Source: Pyxicephalus adspersus
Taxonomy: Eukaryota > Chordata > Amphibia > Anura > Pyxicephalidae
Length of the DNA stretch: 64,000 nucleotides
Reading direction: 5' to 3'
NCBI RefSeq assembly: GCF_032062135.1
Contig: NC_092859.1
Location: forward strand, 92,407,201-92,471,200
The position numbers and the translations under genes were made by a program. Below the pieces are notes generated by a model, which saw only the letters and a program-made list of their open reading frames with translations, did no database searches and was not told the DNA's origin. Shown piece after piece: positions 1-11,480 of the stretch. Within the stretch, counting starts at the first letter, position 1. Every line of letters starts with the position of its first letter.

Positions 1-1561
1 GCAGTTACCACTATTGGAGACTAAGTTTTATTGTTGTGTTGTTTCAGTGTTGTGCTTTATGCTGCTTTAATATATTGTTGATTATGAGCTTATAAAAACT
101 TCCACTATACTTTTATGTGTCGCCCAGCATACTGCTGTGTTCAAAGGATTAACTTTCTACTTTACAGCAGGGATGATGCACACAACGTCAGGAAACACAA
201 TGTCATTCAATGTGCCAAAGCCAAATTCTGTGGATGCACCAATTTATTTGTGTGTTTGGATCCTGAATTGCAGTTATTAGCTCCTCAGAAATATCTGCAG
301 GGAAATTTTCAAAACTTTGCAATTTAACAAAACCGATAATTGTTTTTAGGTAAATCAAAAATGGTTTAGTTGGTCTTAAGTGTTGATCACTATCGCTCTT
401 ACACGTATGCTGGCTAGAACTGCTTTATGATTCTTAGAATTCTGGAAAATACCGAACCAAAGATATGTAAAAAATGCCTCTAGGTAAATAAATCAGCAAT
501 AGGCATTATACTACAATCAAAAAAGTTTTCAAGAACCTGAATACCAACACACATACATGGAATATTTTCACTGTTAAACGTTTAAGAATAAAAATGTCAC
601 ACACGTTGGTGCTTTTAAACTGTCCTACAACAGTAACGTTTAAAGACTGCTGAGAGATATGAGGGCTCGTTTTCCTAGATTACATTGTAATGGAAACTCA
701 GAGTGATCTAAATAGCAGCCTCATGTACAAAGATTTGTTTTTAACTGGTCAGGTTTCATATCTAAGAAAGGAAACTCCTTTTTTGTTCCACCAATCATGG
801 CCTCTGATAAAGTGGACACCTCTCAGTCTGCAGCATACAAGAGCAGATACAGAGCTGAACAGCATGTGCTGGATTATTCACATTCACAATGCACACCAAT
901 ATGTATGGCATAATTCTAGGAATAAGGTCATACAACCATGAGAAAGGGCTGGAGAGTTGTACCTGTCAGCTTATAAATCTGGAACACAAGTCAACAACAA
1001 GAAACACACTGCTGATAATGCGATCACATGGAAGAGTTTATTACAGTATATCACCTGCGCTGGGTAATAACACAAGTGTCAAATCACTACTTACTGATAA
1101 CTGCACCATGTCCCCACATTGAATACTAATAAGAATTATCAATGTCTATCTTTTTACTGTACTAGAAAATGAGAAGCTCGTAAGGTAAGTATTGCAGCTG
1201 GTGACCCAGCTGGGAACATTCACCCTCTCTATTCACCCTGAGGCAGAAAGTTGAATGAAATTCAAGATTATACAATTATCATCAAGAATGTAAGGGGAAA
1301 TCTTCTGATGGGGCACTTGTACCAGCACAGATGTCTATGAGGGCATCTTCTAACTTTAGAAAGATTTATTTCACATGCTTTTGTGTCTTTGGGTTGGGAA
1401 GTTAAGGGGAAATTTTTCAGATGGAACAAAAACTTCATGAAAAAAAAACTGGAAGGGGCTGGAACTGGAACCTTTCTCTATCATGTTCAAAACACATACT
1501 CACAAATACATATATATATAAGAATGTCTTACAGATTGCCAATAAGGTCATTGGGGGTCAC

Positions 1562-1657
1562 TTAAACTGACCTGAGAGGCACAAAGTGCTCATTGCTCAA
1601 GGAACCCCCAGCAACATCTGGGTTATCCCTAGGGTTCCAGAGATCTTGAGAAACACC
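1562..1657 (-). mobile_element. hAT-like element fragment, one end
   Basis: The right edge reads ttgagaaacacc, the reverse complement of the ggtgtttctcaa terminus typical of non-autonomous hAT elements. Inside, paired gggttcc/ggaaccc segments resemble those of the complete copy at 63104-63301. No matching left terminus or target duplication is visible, so this is a truncated copy. Confidence 0.4.
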
Positions 1658-1822
1658 GGCCTAGAGGCAGCTAAACAGCCAGCATTTTCACAAGGACAGG
1701 GACTCCATCCTCAGTATGCATTGTTTTTTCTTTTATGATGTCATTATGTCTGCCTGTGACATAGGCGGTGTCATTTATTTGTTGCATTTTACCCAGATAT
1801 GTCAGCCCCAGCGTGTTAAATA

Positions 1823-2240
1823 CAGTAAAACCCTGGTTATCCAAAACTCAGATAACTGGAAAACTCATATAACCGGCACCTGACAGCTCCGCTCTCCTGA
1901 TTGCTCATGCAGCCCTAGCGGAGCTGTGACATGTATTCTGCATCCAAGAACGCCACAGCTCCATTAGGGCTGCGGGAACAATCAGAAGAGCGGAGCTATC
2001 AGGAAAGCAGAGCTCCGCTGATTACTGAAGTGTCATCAGGGTTTCCCTTTTCTCAGCTATTCAGCACTAGAGGTGAATACTGACAAGTCTCCCCATTCAA
2101 GTCTAGTGCTGAATGAGTGAGAAAAGAAAAAGGAATTAACCTTAGTTAACTGGAAACTACACTTATCTAGAAACTGCCATTCCCCGTGGGTTCTACCGTA
2201 GTGGGATACACAGATACCTTCCGGGATGTGTTTTTGCACC
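1823..2240. mobile_element. Pogo/Tigger-like non-autonomous element with internal inverted repeat
   Basis: The left edge (cagtaaaaccctggttatcc) resembles Tigger/pogo-type termini. Between about 1885 and 2015 an arm with agctccgctctcctgatt and cagccctagcggagctgt is followed by its approximate inverse (acagctccattagggctg, then atcagaagagcggagct), giving a long hairpin. The right terminus near 2150-2240 is unclear, so the outer boundary is uncertain. No open frame is convincing. Confidence 0.4.
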
Positions 2241-3028
2241 TAAAAGGAACAGAGGGGAATCTGGGTAGGTTTTTTTTTCTATGTCTTTGTCACAGATTTT
2301 TTAAGATGTCCTGTCTTGGGAAAACATGATCACCATGATGGTAGTAGAGAGGGAATCATTCTAAGGGGTCAAGTTTCTGGGTGTCATTTTTCTGCGTTTG
2401 AACAAACATCGTATACAGATCATCAAAATTCCATGAATAGAGTGGAGGTTTAAAACCTCTGTCACCTGTTGAGCTTTTGGGAAAATTCCTACCACTTCCT
2501 GTCCTACAGAAGCAACAGGAAATTAAAGCAAATCTCCCAAAGTGAGGGGAATAACACCCTAGAAAGTTCCCCCTGCAACAAGTGTGTCCCCACTGACTGA
2601 TTCTCTTTACCTCTTATTCTGGGGACAACTTCAGAAATTCTGAATTTGTGGGTGACAAGTGTTCAAAGGTACAAATCCAGGAGTGAAGCTCCCCAATGGT
2701 GATAATAGTTTACATACAAATTAAAAAAAGTCCCGCCTAGAGATATACTTTCACCCTGTGATTGGTATATACACATAATTATAAAAAAAACAAAGTTATA
2801 TCGGATATGTGTAAAGAATGTAAACAATTCATAGTTACACCACCACTCATAAAACCAAATCCTGTATATCAGGATATCATTGCAGTGTGATCAGCCCAGC
2901 ACAAAATACATGAATCACACGGATCATCATACCGAGTACAGGCATCCCAATCTACATGTCACTGCATCCCTCCATACCCTGGTAGAAAACACCTCCAAAA
3001 TAAGATATGTCAGTGTATTACTTACATT

Positions 3029-3032
<4 letters not shown>

Positions 3033-3069
<37 letters not shown>

Positions 3070-3196
3070 CACACACATTATATACACATACACACATACA
3101 TATACACACACACACACACATATATTATAAATACACACACATTATATACACATGTACACACATACATATACACACACACACATATACATACACATA
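3033..3196. repeat. Compound TA/CA microsatellite
   Basis: A run of about 17 TA units is followed by irregular CA, ACAT and TATACACA repeats. The simple repeat creates long but meaningless open frames on both strands. Confidence 0.95.
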
Positions 3197-3309
3197 TACT
3201 CCTGGCATCAGCAGCCACTGGTATGGAATAGTTCCTCTCCCCTCTCACATCCTCCTCATACATTCTGCCCCCTGTAGTAGGCTCAGCCTGAAGTAAACAA
3301 ACAAAGAAC

Positions 3310-3620
3310 AGTCATACATATAGAGAGCCAGACCCGGGGGTCTGAGGGCAGCCATGGCGCACACTGCTAGTCATAGTGAAGCGGGGACACTCACCCGGCC
3401 CCTGGAGGCTGACAGCTAATACATAGGACAGCGCTGGCTCACCCATACACAGCCAGAAGTGGGCGGGGACATCGGCCCGGCTGTCACTCGGTACGATCAG
3501 CTGGGTGGCCTGACTCTCAGCAGGCCTCCTCCTCTGTCACGTGACTCCCTGTCAGACTAAGGCGAGCCGGAAGAGACAGAAAACCCCCAGCGCGTTTACA
3601 CTGTGCTCAGGCTGTGTTTA
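3310..3620 (-). promoter_or_regulatory. GC-rich promoter with a minus-strand first exon (candidate PNPLA8)
   Basis: This block is much richer in GC and CpG than its AT-rich surroundings. It holds a CACGTG E-box near 3538 and an ETS-like ccggaag near 3567. On the minus strand a good splice donor (GTGAGTG) starts at 3394, so an exon of a leftward transcript ends at 3395; no coding frame is evident in it, which suits a 5' UTR exon. From memory of human gene order, the gene next to THAP5 on this side is PNPLA8, also transcribed away from DNAJB9. The gene identity is therefore inferred from neighbourhood and not from sequence. Confidence 0.5.
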
Positions 3621-4357
3621 ACGTGCAGAGATATGGGAATAATAATATGCTCATTATTGACCATTATTTACTACATATTTACATTAGTTATATTGTAAAC
3701 TGTATATAATAATTATAATTCTCAGCACAAAGGTATAATTTATTACCTAGGGCCTGTGCCAAAGGTAAGGTAAACATAGGACATCTGCACTGCCTAAGAA
3801 ATAAATTCTCCAGGCCTGTAGGGGGCAGTGTCCTGACCCGGAGTTACCTGGGTCAGGTTGGGGTGCAGGTTATGGGCCCATATAATGAGGTCAGCTGACT
3901 CCTTTAATATACTGGGTGACCGGGGTGTTCTATCAATGGTTTTTTCTTCCTTGCTGTACAAACATATGACAAGTAATCATACCACAGCCCATGTGTTCCA
4001 AGCACAGGGAGGTCCAATAAATATTAGCGATGTTCTGGCCGGGGCCCATGTATCTTTGGCAGTGAGATTGGCACCCAGCTGGTTTGAGTCTCCAGGAAGC
4101 AGTCTGAGGATTTCATTTTTAAATTTAAAGCAGATCTGAAAAACTAAAATCTTCAATTTCAAAATTGGTCTTCAATCTCTTTCATTTATCAACTTCTGTT
4201 AAAATTATTTCCAAAGATCCATCCATGAAGGCTTTTTTAAGAATTTTCTGTAACAGGGTGACAACTATCTACCAGTTTCCCTACACCGGTGTCACCCAGC
4301 ACATTTGCCTCTGACAAAGACTAACATGGAGCATCTACACTATCTGGAACAGAAAGC

Positions 4358-4552
4358 CTGATTTGTGAAAGCTCTCCGAGACTGGAGAAGATTGACTGTC
4401 ATGGGAGAACCTGGGTGATCCAGCAAACCTGGAATGGGTTTCTCCATATACAGATACATATATACCAGATACATTTCAGGTTTGCTGGATCACCCGGGTT
4501 CTCCCATGATGATTTTTTCTGCTCCAGTCTTGGAGAGCTCTATTAAATCAGG
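4358..4552. mobile_element. Palindromic MITE
   Basis: Nearly the whole element is one inverted repeat: cctgatttgtgaaagctctc at the left edge matches the reverse complement of gagctctattaaatcagg at the right edge, and gagaacctgggtgatccagc pairs with gctggatcacccgggttctc. A short loop containing tatacagatacatatatacc separates the arms. A diverged copy lies at 62450-62615. Confidence 0.75.
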
Positions 4553-4568
4553 TCTATTGCGATGACCT

Positions 4569-4730
4569 GTTATTATTAATATTATTATTAATAAGAAGAA
4601 GAAGCAGGATTTATAAAGCGCCAACATATTACATTAAATAGGGGTTGCAAGTGACAGACGAATACTGACAGTGACACAGTAGGAGAGGATCCTGCCCCAA
4701 AGAGCTTACAATCTAGAAGGGGGGGGGGGA
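4569..4730 (+). repeat. Dispersed repeat (tttataaagcgccaacatat family), copy 1
   Basis: An ATT-rich head leads into ttataaagcgccaacatatt, then a stretch with gacagtgacacagtaggag and cctgccccaaagagcttaca. A second copy at 23935-24100 has the same order of blocks. The family is common in frog genomes in my recollection; I do not assign it a class. The copy ends in a G run at 4719-4729. Confidence 0.7.
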
Positions 4731-7600
4731 GTAACACACAATAGGAATTGCACCCTAATGTCTCTAAAGTCCTCCATTCTTACTTCCCAGTCGTCTCTTT
4801 TTCTGGGTTAAAATGCAGTAGGAGGTACCAACTCTGGTTTTGTTTTATATTTTTAGGCCTGAACAAGCTTTACCTCCAGATAGCACCCATGTGCCAGTGA
4901 GTAGGACCATTAGGGGGCTTGGCAGTGCCATGATGTCTACATTCCACATGAGCTGCACACAAGTTTGAAATAGAAGAAGAATACATCTCCCCCAAGACTG
5001 AGTGTCCACCAGGCAGTGAATGGGCACCATTCCCTCTTCTCTTGTGTTTCAGTCATGTGATTGTTCCTCAATAAAAATCTGACAGAGGTTCATTATACCA
5101 AGTTCACCAAAAATGACTTTGCTGCTGCCTAAAAAGATTAAAAAACAATCCTTGAAAGAAAGACTGGAAATGCATCAGGTCTGCAATATTATTGAGCAAT
5201 GATAGCTTTTTGTATGCCTAGGGAGAATGTGAATTATAAAACACCTACCTCCAATGCTATGGTGAGGAGGAGATGAGAAGGTGTTCTGTAGTCCTATCCT
5301 AGGTTATTCCTCCATACATACAGTATGATGGGTAAGCATTGTCACTCTAGGACAGGGTGTTCCTGACTGGATCTAATGCAACCGTCACTTCTAAGCACAA
5401 GTGCTATAGGTAATGAAACATATTAGGTTCTTGGGATTGATCCTATTGCATTCTTCCCTATTGGCTGTAACTCACTGGGAACTTCACTTCATCTCGCTCC
5501 TTTCCATGGTGTTGAGTCAGCATGTGCCCAGTGTGAAGTGCAGGTAGATGCAGCTGCTAGTTGCCAGTTTGCTCATGTATTGTCAGAGCGCCGCTCTCAG
5601 TCAGTCAGGTACCTGTGGGTGGTGTGCAGGAGCAGTGCTGGGAATAGTATACTTATAGGAATTATATTGTAGGTTCTATAGATTTTGGTGTATTAGAAAG
5701 ATAGATTTGCAATTTATTTTGAGCCTGGATATGGTTTCCTATGGCCAAATTGGTTGTAAAGAAAATCCCCATATTTGGTATTTGGACATTGGCAAATTTG
5801 TTCAATATATACTCTAAGTAGGCTCAAATTTAATGTAATCACATTCTTTAAAGAACCCCAATATGCAGTAGCCATACCCATGTTTGCCACATTAACTGAC
5901 CATAGTACCACCTTTATATTCTGGACCTAAAGCCACCAGTGCATCTGGCAGCTTATCTTAATTTAAATGCAATCATAGCTATCATTTCACTCAGAGCTCT
6001 GACACACAGCATGCGTGCCAGTCATATAGTGTGCTAAGTTCATTTCAAAGGGCGCTCCATAATAATTCTGCTTTGAAAATCAGCAGTCAGGTAGGTCTTT
6101 ATTGCTTTATTTTTTTATTTTAGTGGAGAAGGGACATTGCCTGACTTTCTTTAATAAAGGATCTGCCTGGTCACAATTTTATCATTTTTAGCTATAGTTC
6201 CTCTTTAAGACAGTGTAGCTCTGATGCACATGCCTTGCAGTGTTACACAACATTGAAGTGACTATTGTGGTGCACTGGTTCAAAAACTGTCAGAATTTAG
6301 TCAATTCTTGCCTGTCGCTGCCAGCTCAAATAATTGGGCTGCCTCAACACAATACATATTTACATGTGACACAACATGCGTTAATTTAATAGATCTAACT
6401 GAGCCCCCCTTTTTTTTGCTCTAACCTATATTAGTGGTGCATTTAAACAGCTTAAACAAAAAAAATGGTCCAGATGGCACTGTTAAAAGCTTAAAATAGG
6501 TGACTGCATTCCTGTATAAATGTCTCTTTATATTTTTATAATTGCTATTTGGACTCCATGTTGTTCCCATTGAATAATACACTTTTTATGACAATACACC
6601 AAATAAATATGAAAAAAAGGAAAAAAAAATATTTGGTTTATTACTCCTCTGTTTACAGTAACAGCAAGTAGTAACCCTTCTCCCCTCAGAAAAAAAGCTT
6701 GTATCTTTTTCCTATCCACCCTTGCATCCAATATCCTTGATGTTCTTCGTACTTTCTTTAGAAAGTCAGTTAATTGTGTTCTGTGCTAGTAAATGTATTA
6801 GTAACCTAAGATATCATTATTATGCTTCTCCACATTTTTGTTACTGTAATGAGAAATTGACGTGCACTTTCTAATAAATGGTACAGCAATGTTCTTATAG
6901 CTCTGCTTTAAAAGCAATTTATGATCTGGATGTTTAGCAGAGAAAGATTGAAACACAAACAATTGAAGCTTTTTAGTACTTCATATAATTTATAGAGAAG
7001 TGAAATGATGTGAGATCTGTGATATTATAGGAAAAGCTCTTTCCTGGAAAACACCAAATTTGTTGTTTCTTAGAAAGGTAATGAAGAATTCTAGGCAAGG
7101 AATACATTTTACAATACATATTGCAGATATACATAAACCCAGATCATATATAAATGCATATATGCATATCAGATGCATATATAAATTCTATGGAGTCATT
7201 TACAAAGACTACCTAAAGAGTTATTAAAAAAATAATAGTAGATAAGTAGATTTTCTGGTCCCATACAACATTTATCGTGACATAATTTTTCACTAAGTTC
7301 CCTGTTTTGCTCACACACACCGTGAACATCAGAGATCGACCTCCATGCTTCACAGTAGGGCTGGTGTACTTTTCATCATAAGCCTTGTTGCATTCTCTCG
7401 AAACAAAATGTTAAAAGTTGTAAGCATATAGTTCAATTTTGGTCTCAGAGGAGGTAAAGCTTGTTCCTTTTCTTAATTTGTACAATTCAGCAACTGGTCA
7501 AAGGTTCATTGGCAGTTCTTTTGCTTTACACTATGGCTCGATATCCAGCAAAGCCAGTGCTTCTCTGACTGAATTTAAATAAACTGTTTATACACAGACA
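4731..7600. other. Intergenic DNA, no gene seen
   Basis: AT-rich sequence with short open frames only, none with recognisable protein similarity or splice context. This is the upstream flank of the receptor gene and could hold its distal regulatory DNA, but I see no specific element. Confidence 0.5.
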
Positions 7601-7616
7601 GCTTCAATGTATACTG

Positions 7617-8020
7617 TCACACTGCCTGCAGGTAGTAGACACAGCCCGGGGATGTAGAGCTTCTTATAAGGGCAGGTGCTATTTTAGTCTCAGCAGTAAA
7701 GGTGGCTGGTGCTGTGACTTTGCTCCAACGTCCTTGTCATTCAGTGTTTGTACACTATTGCTATTTTGCTATGACCGTTTGACTTGACTTAGAATATGCT
7801 TTGCCTGACACCTACCCTGACCTTTCACCTGGGTCTTCGACTACACCTGTGTGCTGCCAGCTCTGACCACTTCTCACCGTGGCCTCTCTCTCTCAACTCC
7901 CTGTCTTCACACCAAAGCCTTTCCATACTTGCTCTTCCAGTAGAGTGACCCCTTGGGCGAAGACCTGGTAACACCTTGCAAGGATCCCAGCAGCCTCTAA
8001 TGCTATGGGCCCATCACCTT
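7617..8020 (+). mobile_element. LTR-like fragment (Gypsy-type, solo)
   Basis: The block is C/T-rich on the + strand with repeated cctgac and gcctg words (around 7800-7900) and a tail containing ccttgcaaggatcccagcagc. This composition recurs at 44390-45096 (+) and 57417-58080 (-) and resembles long terminal repeats of frog Gypsy elements. No flanking internal retroelement genes or target duplication were found. Confidence 0.35.
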
Positions 8021-8677
8021 TTGCAGGATGCCCTGGTTAGAACTAGGTGTCACTTATACTCCGTACCTTGGGTGGTTCCATGCTACCTGCCTGAAGAGAC
8101 AAGGACTGAATGTTATGTGTGCAGTGAATACAGTGAGAAGGTTTAAACCCAAATGGGTTACGACAATCAATGTGATGGAGCAACAGCCAGTATTCACCTT
8201 GGTGCAATGCATTTGCTGCAAATCATTAATATACTAAGAAGTCTTCTTTCTCATTTCTACAGTTAGAAGGTATGGGTAATGTTGCACTGTGCAGTGTCCC
8301 AATTCTGCTCATGTTTTGTCACCCTGTTAGATGGAGACTACAACTGGCCATCAACAGTGCGGCTACCAACAGCCTGCAGAAGCTCAGCACAGCACTGATG
8401 TGCAATTAAGGTGTTAAAAAAGGTGAAAATGTTTATAAAAAACAAAAGAAACGTGTTCATGATACACAGTGTAATAATAAATCAAAATAGGGTTTGCAGC
8501 TTGCACATTGATATATATTTGTAATAACTTTCTCCCCATCTAACTACACAAAAAAAAAAGTAAATGACGGCTATAGTTAATTCCTGGAAATGGTCAAAAG
8601 GGGATGAGCAGCACAGAGTGTATTTAGTCATAGCAGCCTGCTAAATATTTATTCCAGCAAAGCTTTCCAATGAATGA

Positions 8678-10505
8678 ATGTTTCTATCACTTTACTCTCA
8701 AATCAATATTAGAAAGACTTGGGGTCCTAAACCTTCAATGGCACACTTTTCTATGATGAAGAACCTTTCTTGTCATTTTAAAGAAAATCTCAATTCTTCA
8801 GAGAATGGTTTTCAAAACTATGAAAAAAACACAAGAAATGAGTCAGAAGTAGCTAGCTGGTCTGAGAGAGACAAACAGTTGGCTTATACTGAAATATCCA
8901 TGCTTGGGATCATTTTTATGGCAGCCATGGTTGTAAATGTAATGATCATTTTGGTTTTGTGGAACAGGAGGAAGAATTTGTCACGGATGTACGTGTTTAT
9001 GCTTCACTTAAGCTTGGCTGACTTATTTGTGGCATTTTTTCAAGTTCTTCCACAACTGATGTGGGATATTACAGATGTCTTCATTGGCCCGGACCCACTG
9101 TGTCGTATCATTAAGTTTTTACAATTGGTTGGAATGTTTGCCTCTATGTACATGATAGTGGCAATGACCGTGGATAGGTTTCAAGCCATTTGCTACCCCA
9201 TAGTCATATATCAAAAGAGAAGAGCTCTTTGGAACACTGCAGTCTGCACAAGCTGCGCAATTTCTTTTATTTTCAGTATTCCCCAGGCTTTTATTTTCTC
9301 TAAGACAGAGATTGCTCCTGGCATCTTTGAATGCTGGGCACTGTTCACGGAACCTTGGGGATTAAAAGCATACGTGACCTGGATTGGTATAGCCATTTTC
9401 TTCTTTCCAGTTGCCATACTTATTGCATGCCAAATTAGAATTTGCAAAACTATCAAAAACAATGTATGCATGAAGCAACGGAAAGAATTTGTAAAGTCAT
9501 GTCCACTGAAAGCTGTATTGAACCAGGCAAGGAACACTGGCAGTATATCAAAAGCCAGGATTAAGACAGTTAGAATGACTGTAGTCACTGTTGCTTCCTA
9601 TATCCTGTGTTGGGCTCCGTTCTTTATTGTACAAATGTGGGCTGCATGGTCTACAGCTCCTCCAAAAGGTAAGGATTCATTGATGTTTCTATAAAAAAAA
9701 AAAAAATATCAAAAGCTTTCATAATTTATGTTTATAAAACAACACTACATGCGTATATGTATAAAAAAAAACTAGGTTAAAGCAAGAATATTTTAGGTTT
9801 GTCAGCTAAAAATTTAAATAAAAAAATAGGCTAAGTATAGCCAAGAATATGCCATTTAAAGCCCCACCAATTTTTCAAGTTAATATTTAAGAAATTGAAT
9901 ATAGTATTATGACCCTAAACCTGAAACTTACTTGCAAGGAAGGGGGATCAGGAACTAAGCCTTTTTTTAACACAATCACTTCATTTCAGGGGCTCAAAAG
10001 TANNNNNNNNNNNNNNNNNNNNNNNTATGTCATTATCAATTAAGCAGATAAAAGGCCTGGAGTTGATTTGAGCAAGTTATGTGCATGAAAAAAAGGTTTC
10101 TTGTGAATAAAATTGATTTTAAAGGATCTATTTTATGATTTTAATATTTTGTATTATATTTCAGGTGCTCTATTTACAATTCTAATGCTTCTGGGAAACC
10201 TGAACAGCTGTGTCAATCCATGGATATATACCCGTATGTATTTTTGTGGTCATATTTCAAGCTGTAAAAAACAATTAACTTACTTCACACAATATATCTC
10301 ATCTCATGGGGAATTTGTCATAACAAGCTACTTTAATGTAAGAACCAAGGAATTAGACGTCAGAGGTACTATTGTGAAGAGGTGGAATTTTAACCGAGCA
10401 AGCTACACGTTTGCCATTCAAAGGATGACTGATACATGTAGGAGACAGAAATGCTACTTTAGAAGAAGGGGCTATATCATGAAAGAAGGACCAAAATGGA
10501 GCTAA
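8678..10505 (+). CDS. Vasopressin/vasotocin receptor, V2 type (two exons)
   Basis: A class A GPCR for neurohypophysial nonapeptides (vasotocin in frogs), acting at the plasma membrane. Exon 1 is 8678-9668 (donor ag|gtaagg) and exon 2 is 10165-10505 (acceptor tttcag). The junction splits a Gly codon between TM6 and TM7, as in AVPR2. The joined product is 443 residues. V2-type signatures include FQVLPQLMWD (121-130), VAMTVDR, ECWALFTEPWG with AYVTWI in loop 2/TM5, and KTVRMT plus CWAPFFIVQMWAAW in TM6. Asp115 (2.50), the Cys142/Cys219 disulfide pair, Pro244 and NPWIY (348-352) are present. N-glycosylation sequons lie at N29, N39 and N54. Odd points: DRY is DRF (166-168), and the conserved TM4 Trp is Cys193. 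The start is uncertain: Met1 and Met21 are both possible, and mammalian AVPR2 has an upstream intron close to its start. Which V2 paralogue (V2A/B/C) it is needs a tree, so no symbol is given. Confidence 0.9.
10003..10025. other. Assembly gap inside the receptor intron
   Basis: 23 N bases lie within the 496-base intron of the receptor gene. They do not affect the coding exons. Confidence 0.99.
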
Positions 10506-10965
10506 CCATTTCTTCAATGTCTTAGCCAGCATTAAAAGATAAATGTTACAACTCCTCCTGTATTATCCCGAGCCTGCCTTTAGGAAGTAGGCTGTGTAGT
10601 TTTGATGAAAACACTAACTCTAAAGTCATTTTGGGTCCTTGAGTCCAAGGAAGAACATTGTCTGGGAGAATTAAAAGACCTTACAGAGTGATCTTGGTAT
10701 GACAAAACACATTTTTTACAACCAGATACACAATACCAATGATCAACACAATGCATTCCAATGTCACAATCATACATGTTCTCCAAAACAAAACCAGTAC
10801 AGATTGTATCTCTCAAATTTAAAACGAAAATGGTAAAAATAGTAACCTGTTACCTACTGTTTGTACACATTGTGCAAACCTAAAAGGGGTTGCACAATAG
10901 CACAATAGCACAATATATGTAGACAGGAAGTATTAATGCACCAGAATACTCCAGACCTTCACCTG

Positions 10966-10971
10966 AATAAA
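10966..10971 (+). terminator. Candidate polyadenylation signal of the receptor gene
   Basis: AATAAA lies 461 bases past the receptor stop codon, followed by a T-rich stretch (ggtaattttatttattc). It is the first canonical hexamer downstream on the + strand that I noticed. Use is inferred. Confidence 0.4.
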
Positions 10972-11480
10972 TGGTAATTTTATTTATTCACAACAATCCG
11001 GAGCATTGACACTTCCATACACCAAGCACAACATTTTGTTTCCCAAACAAAATATTGTTGGCCAACACAAGTTTTTTTTTTTTTGCAAGTTCCCAAAACA
11101 AATGGCTATAACCAGCTGTTTTCAATAGTTTATCCATGTTGCTAGAGAAGTAATCTAAGCATTAGTAATGTAAATATATAAAGAAGTAGTTAAGCATACT
11201 CAAGGGAAAAGATTATACACACATTGTAGTATTGCATTTCCCTGAACTAAAACACTTCCCAGCCCTACCTTGAAAAATCACTGCTCCTGAAAGTGTCAGC
11301 TCCTATGATCCTGCATTACACCTGCAGGCAGTTTTCACATTAAAAAATTATTGAGAAGCATCAATAAACCAAATATATACATGAACTATATTTTATTTAT
11401 AGGGTGATTACTGGCTAAAAGCTCTACCAGCTGTTCCAAAAATTGGTTGCATCAGGTCTTTTCCCTTGTCCCTCAACATA

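Noticed and set aside
2880..3296. 138-codon open frame on + and overlapping minus frames
   Set aside because: Produced by the TA/CA microsatellite; the residues are repeats of Tyr, Ile, His and Thr.
9211..9588. 125-codon minus-strand open frame
   Set aside because: Antisense shadow of receptor exon 1.
9982..9990. cttcatttcag-like acceptor in the receptor intron
   Set aside because: Splicing here would not keep the reading frame to TM7; the acceptor at 10164 restores the expected Gly-Ala junction.
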